Part shown: piece by piece, positions 20,178 through 20,717 of the stretch | How positions within the stretch are numbered: position 1 is the first letter of the stretch | How the letters are laid out: every line of letters begins with the position of its first letter | Source of the DNA: Chloroflexota bacterium | GTDB taxonomy: Bacteria > Chloroflexota > Limnocylindria > Limnocylindrales > CSP1-4 | DNA length: 20,717 bases | Assembly (NCBI GenBank): GCA_016875645.1 | Contig: VGPE01000019.1 | Span: 1 to 20,717, forward strand | Direction of reading: 5' to 3' | Program-made: the position numbers and the translations under genes | The notes under the pieces: model-generated | Databases searched by the model: none | What the model was told of the DNA's origin: nothing | The model's input: only the letters and a program-made list of their open reading frames with translations

Positions 20178-20717
20178 ATGTTCGAGCGCCTCTTCGGCAA
20201 TCGCACCGCCGATCCCGCCATCGCCGAGCGCGTCCCGCCCGGCCAGTACGTCACTACCAAGTTCCCGGTCCTGCACTACGGCTCCGTGCCGAAGACGAAC
20301 CTCGCCACCTGGGACTTCAAGGTCTACGGCCAGGTGGACGCCCCGTTCATGCTCACGTGGGAGCAGTTCAAGGCGCTGCCACGCAAGACCGTCAACACCG
20401 ATATCCACTGCGTCACGCGCTGGTCGAAGCTCGACACGGCCTGGGAGGGCGTGCCCATCCAGGAGATCCTCGGGCTGGCGCAGGTCCGACCGAACGCGAG
20501 CCACGTCCTCGCCCACTGCGAGCAGGGCTACACCGCGAACCTGCCGCTGAGCGTCCTGGACGACGACGTGCTCCTCGCTGACACGTTCGCCGGCGAGCCG
20601 CTGGAGCCCGAGCACGGCTACCCGCTGCGCCTGCTGGTCCCCAAGCGCTATTTCTGGAAGAGCGCCAAGTGGATCCGCGGCCTCGAGTTCCTCGACCACG
20701 ACATCCTGGGCTTCTGG
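20178..20717 (+). CDS. Sulfite oxidase-like molybdopterin oxidoreductase (3' end outside window)
   Basis: First 180 codons, open to the last base. This is the short sulfite-oxidase-like family with only the Moco domain: PGQYVTTKFPVLHYGSVP (21-38), VYGQVDAPFMLTWEQFKALP, then Cys78 in DIHCVTRWSKLDTAWEGV as the Mo-ligating cysteine, HCEQGYTANLPL (113-124), GYPLRLLVPKRYFWKSAKW (147-165) and the terminal WIRGLEFLDHD. Family length is near 200 aa, so only a short tail is missing. No signal peptide; soluble. Distinct from the larger dimerisation-domain enzyme at 2415-3437, and without an adjacent heme subunit in view. The ATG is preceded by GGAG about 14 bases upstream, a weak ribosome site. Confidence 0.88.
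   Translation, partial: MFERLFGNRTADPAIAERVPPGQYVTTKFPVLHYGSVPKTNLATWDFKVYGQVDAPFMLTWEQFKALPRKTVNTDIHCVTRWSKLDTAWEGVPIQEILGLAQVRPNASHVLAHCEQGYTANLPLSVLDDDVLLADTFAGEPLEPEHGYPLRLLVPKRYFWKSAKWIRGLEFLDHDILGFW

Overview
High-GC (roughly 70 percent by eye) bacterial chromosome with densely packed genes, frequent ATGA/GTGA/TGATG overlaps and many GTG starts. The mix of an archaeal-type ATP-dependent DNA ligase, a MenA/UbiA prenyltransferase (menaquinone), flavin split-barrel proteins, an OpuC-type transporter and two sulfite-oxidase-fold proteins fits a soil or aquatic Chloroflexota lineage (Limnocylindria/Ellin6529-like) or a high-GC actinobacterium. This placement is inference; no rRNA or marker gene settles it.

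Layout. 1-2328 (+): the 3' part of an amidohydrolase followed by a DapA/NanA-family aldolase, probably one catabolic operon. 2415-3811 (-): a cupin gene overlapping a sulfite-oxidase-family molybdoenzyme. 4068-5524 (+): a one-helix mini-protein and a processive GT2 glycosyltransferase. 5548-7590 (-): tRNA-Ile(UAU), a hypothetical gene whose stop codon lies inside the tRNA, a three-helix membrane protein, and a class V aminotransferase fold. 7664-8506 (+): a tandem rhodanese, divergent from the aminotransferase. 8536-11089 (-): a duplicated-domain hypothetical protein and ATP-dependent DNA ligase. 11116-15661 (+): a GNAT acetyltransferase, a small helical protein and a complete OpuC-type ABC importer (ATPase with CBS domains, two permeases, lipoprotein receptor). 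15662-17053: an orphan XRE/AbiEi-like gene bracketed by two copies of a ~188-bp structured repeat. 17054-18984 (-): a flavin split-barrel protein and a split-barrel-UbiA fusion. 19177-20004 (-): a second GT2. 20178-20717 (+): the 5' part of a second sulfite-oxidase-like gene running off the window.

Most notable: (i) the ~188-bp direct repeats on both sides of the XRE gene, which share an internal hairpin with a compensatory base change and look like an undescribed structured noncoding element; (ii) a divergent pair of sulfur/PLP-type enzymes that both lack their catalytic nucleophile (aminotransferase Lys to Arg; rhodanese Cys to Asp); (iii) a split-barrel/prenyltransferase fusion; (iv) palindromic -10-like elements placed between divergent genes with very short leaders, suggesting bidirectional, leaderless transcription.
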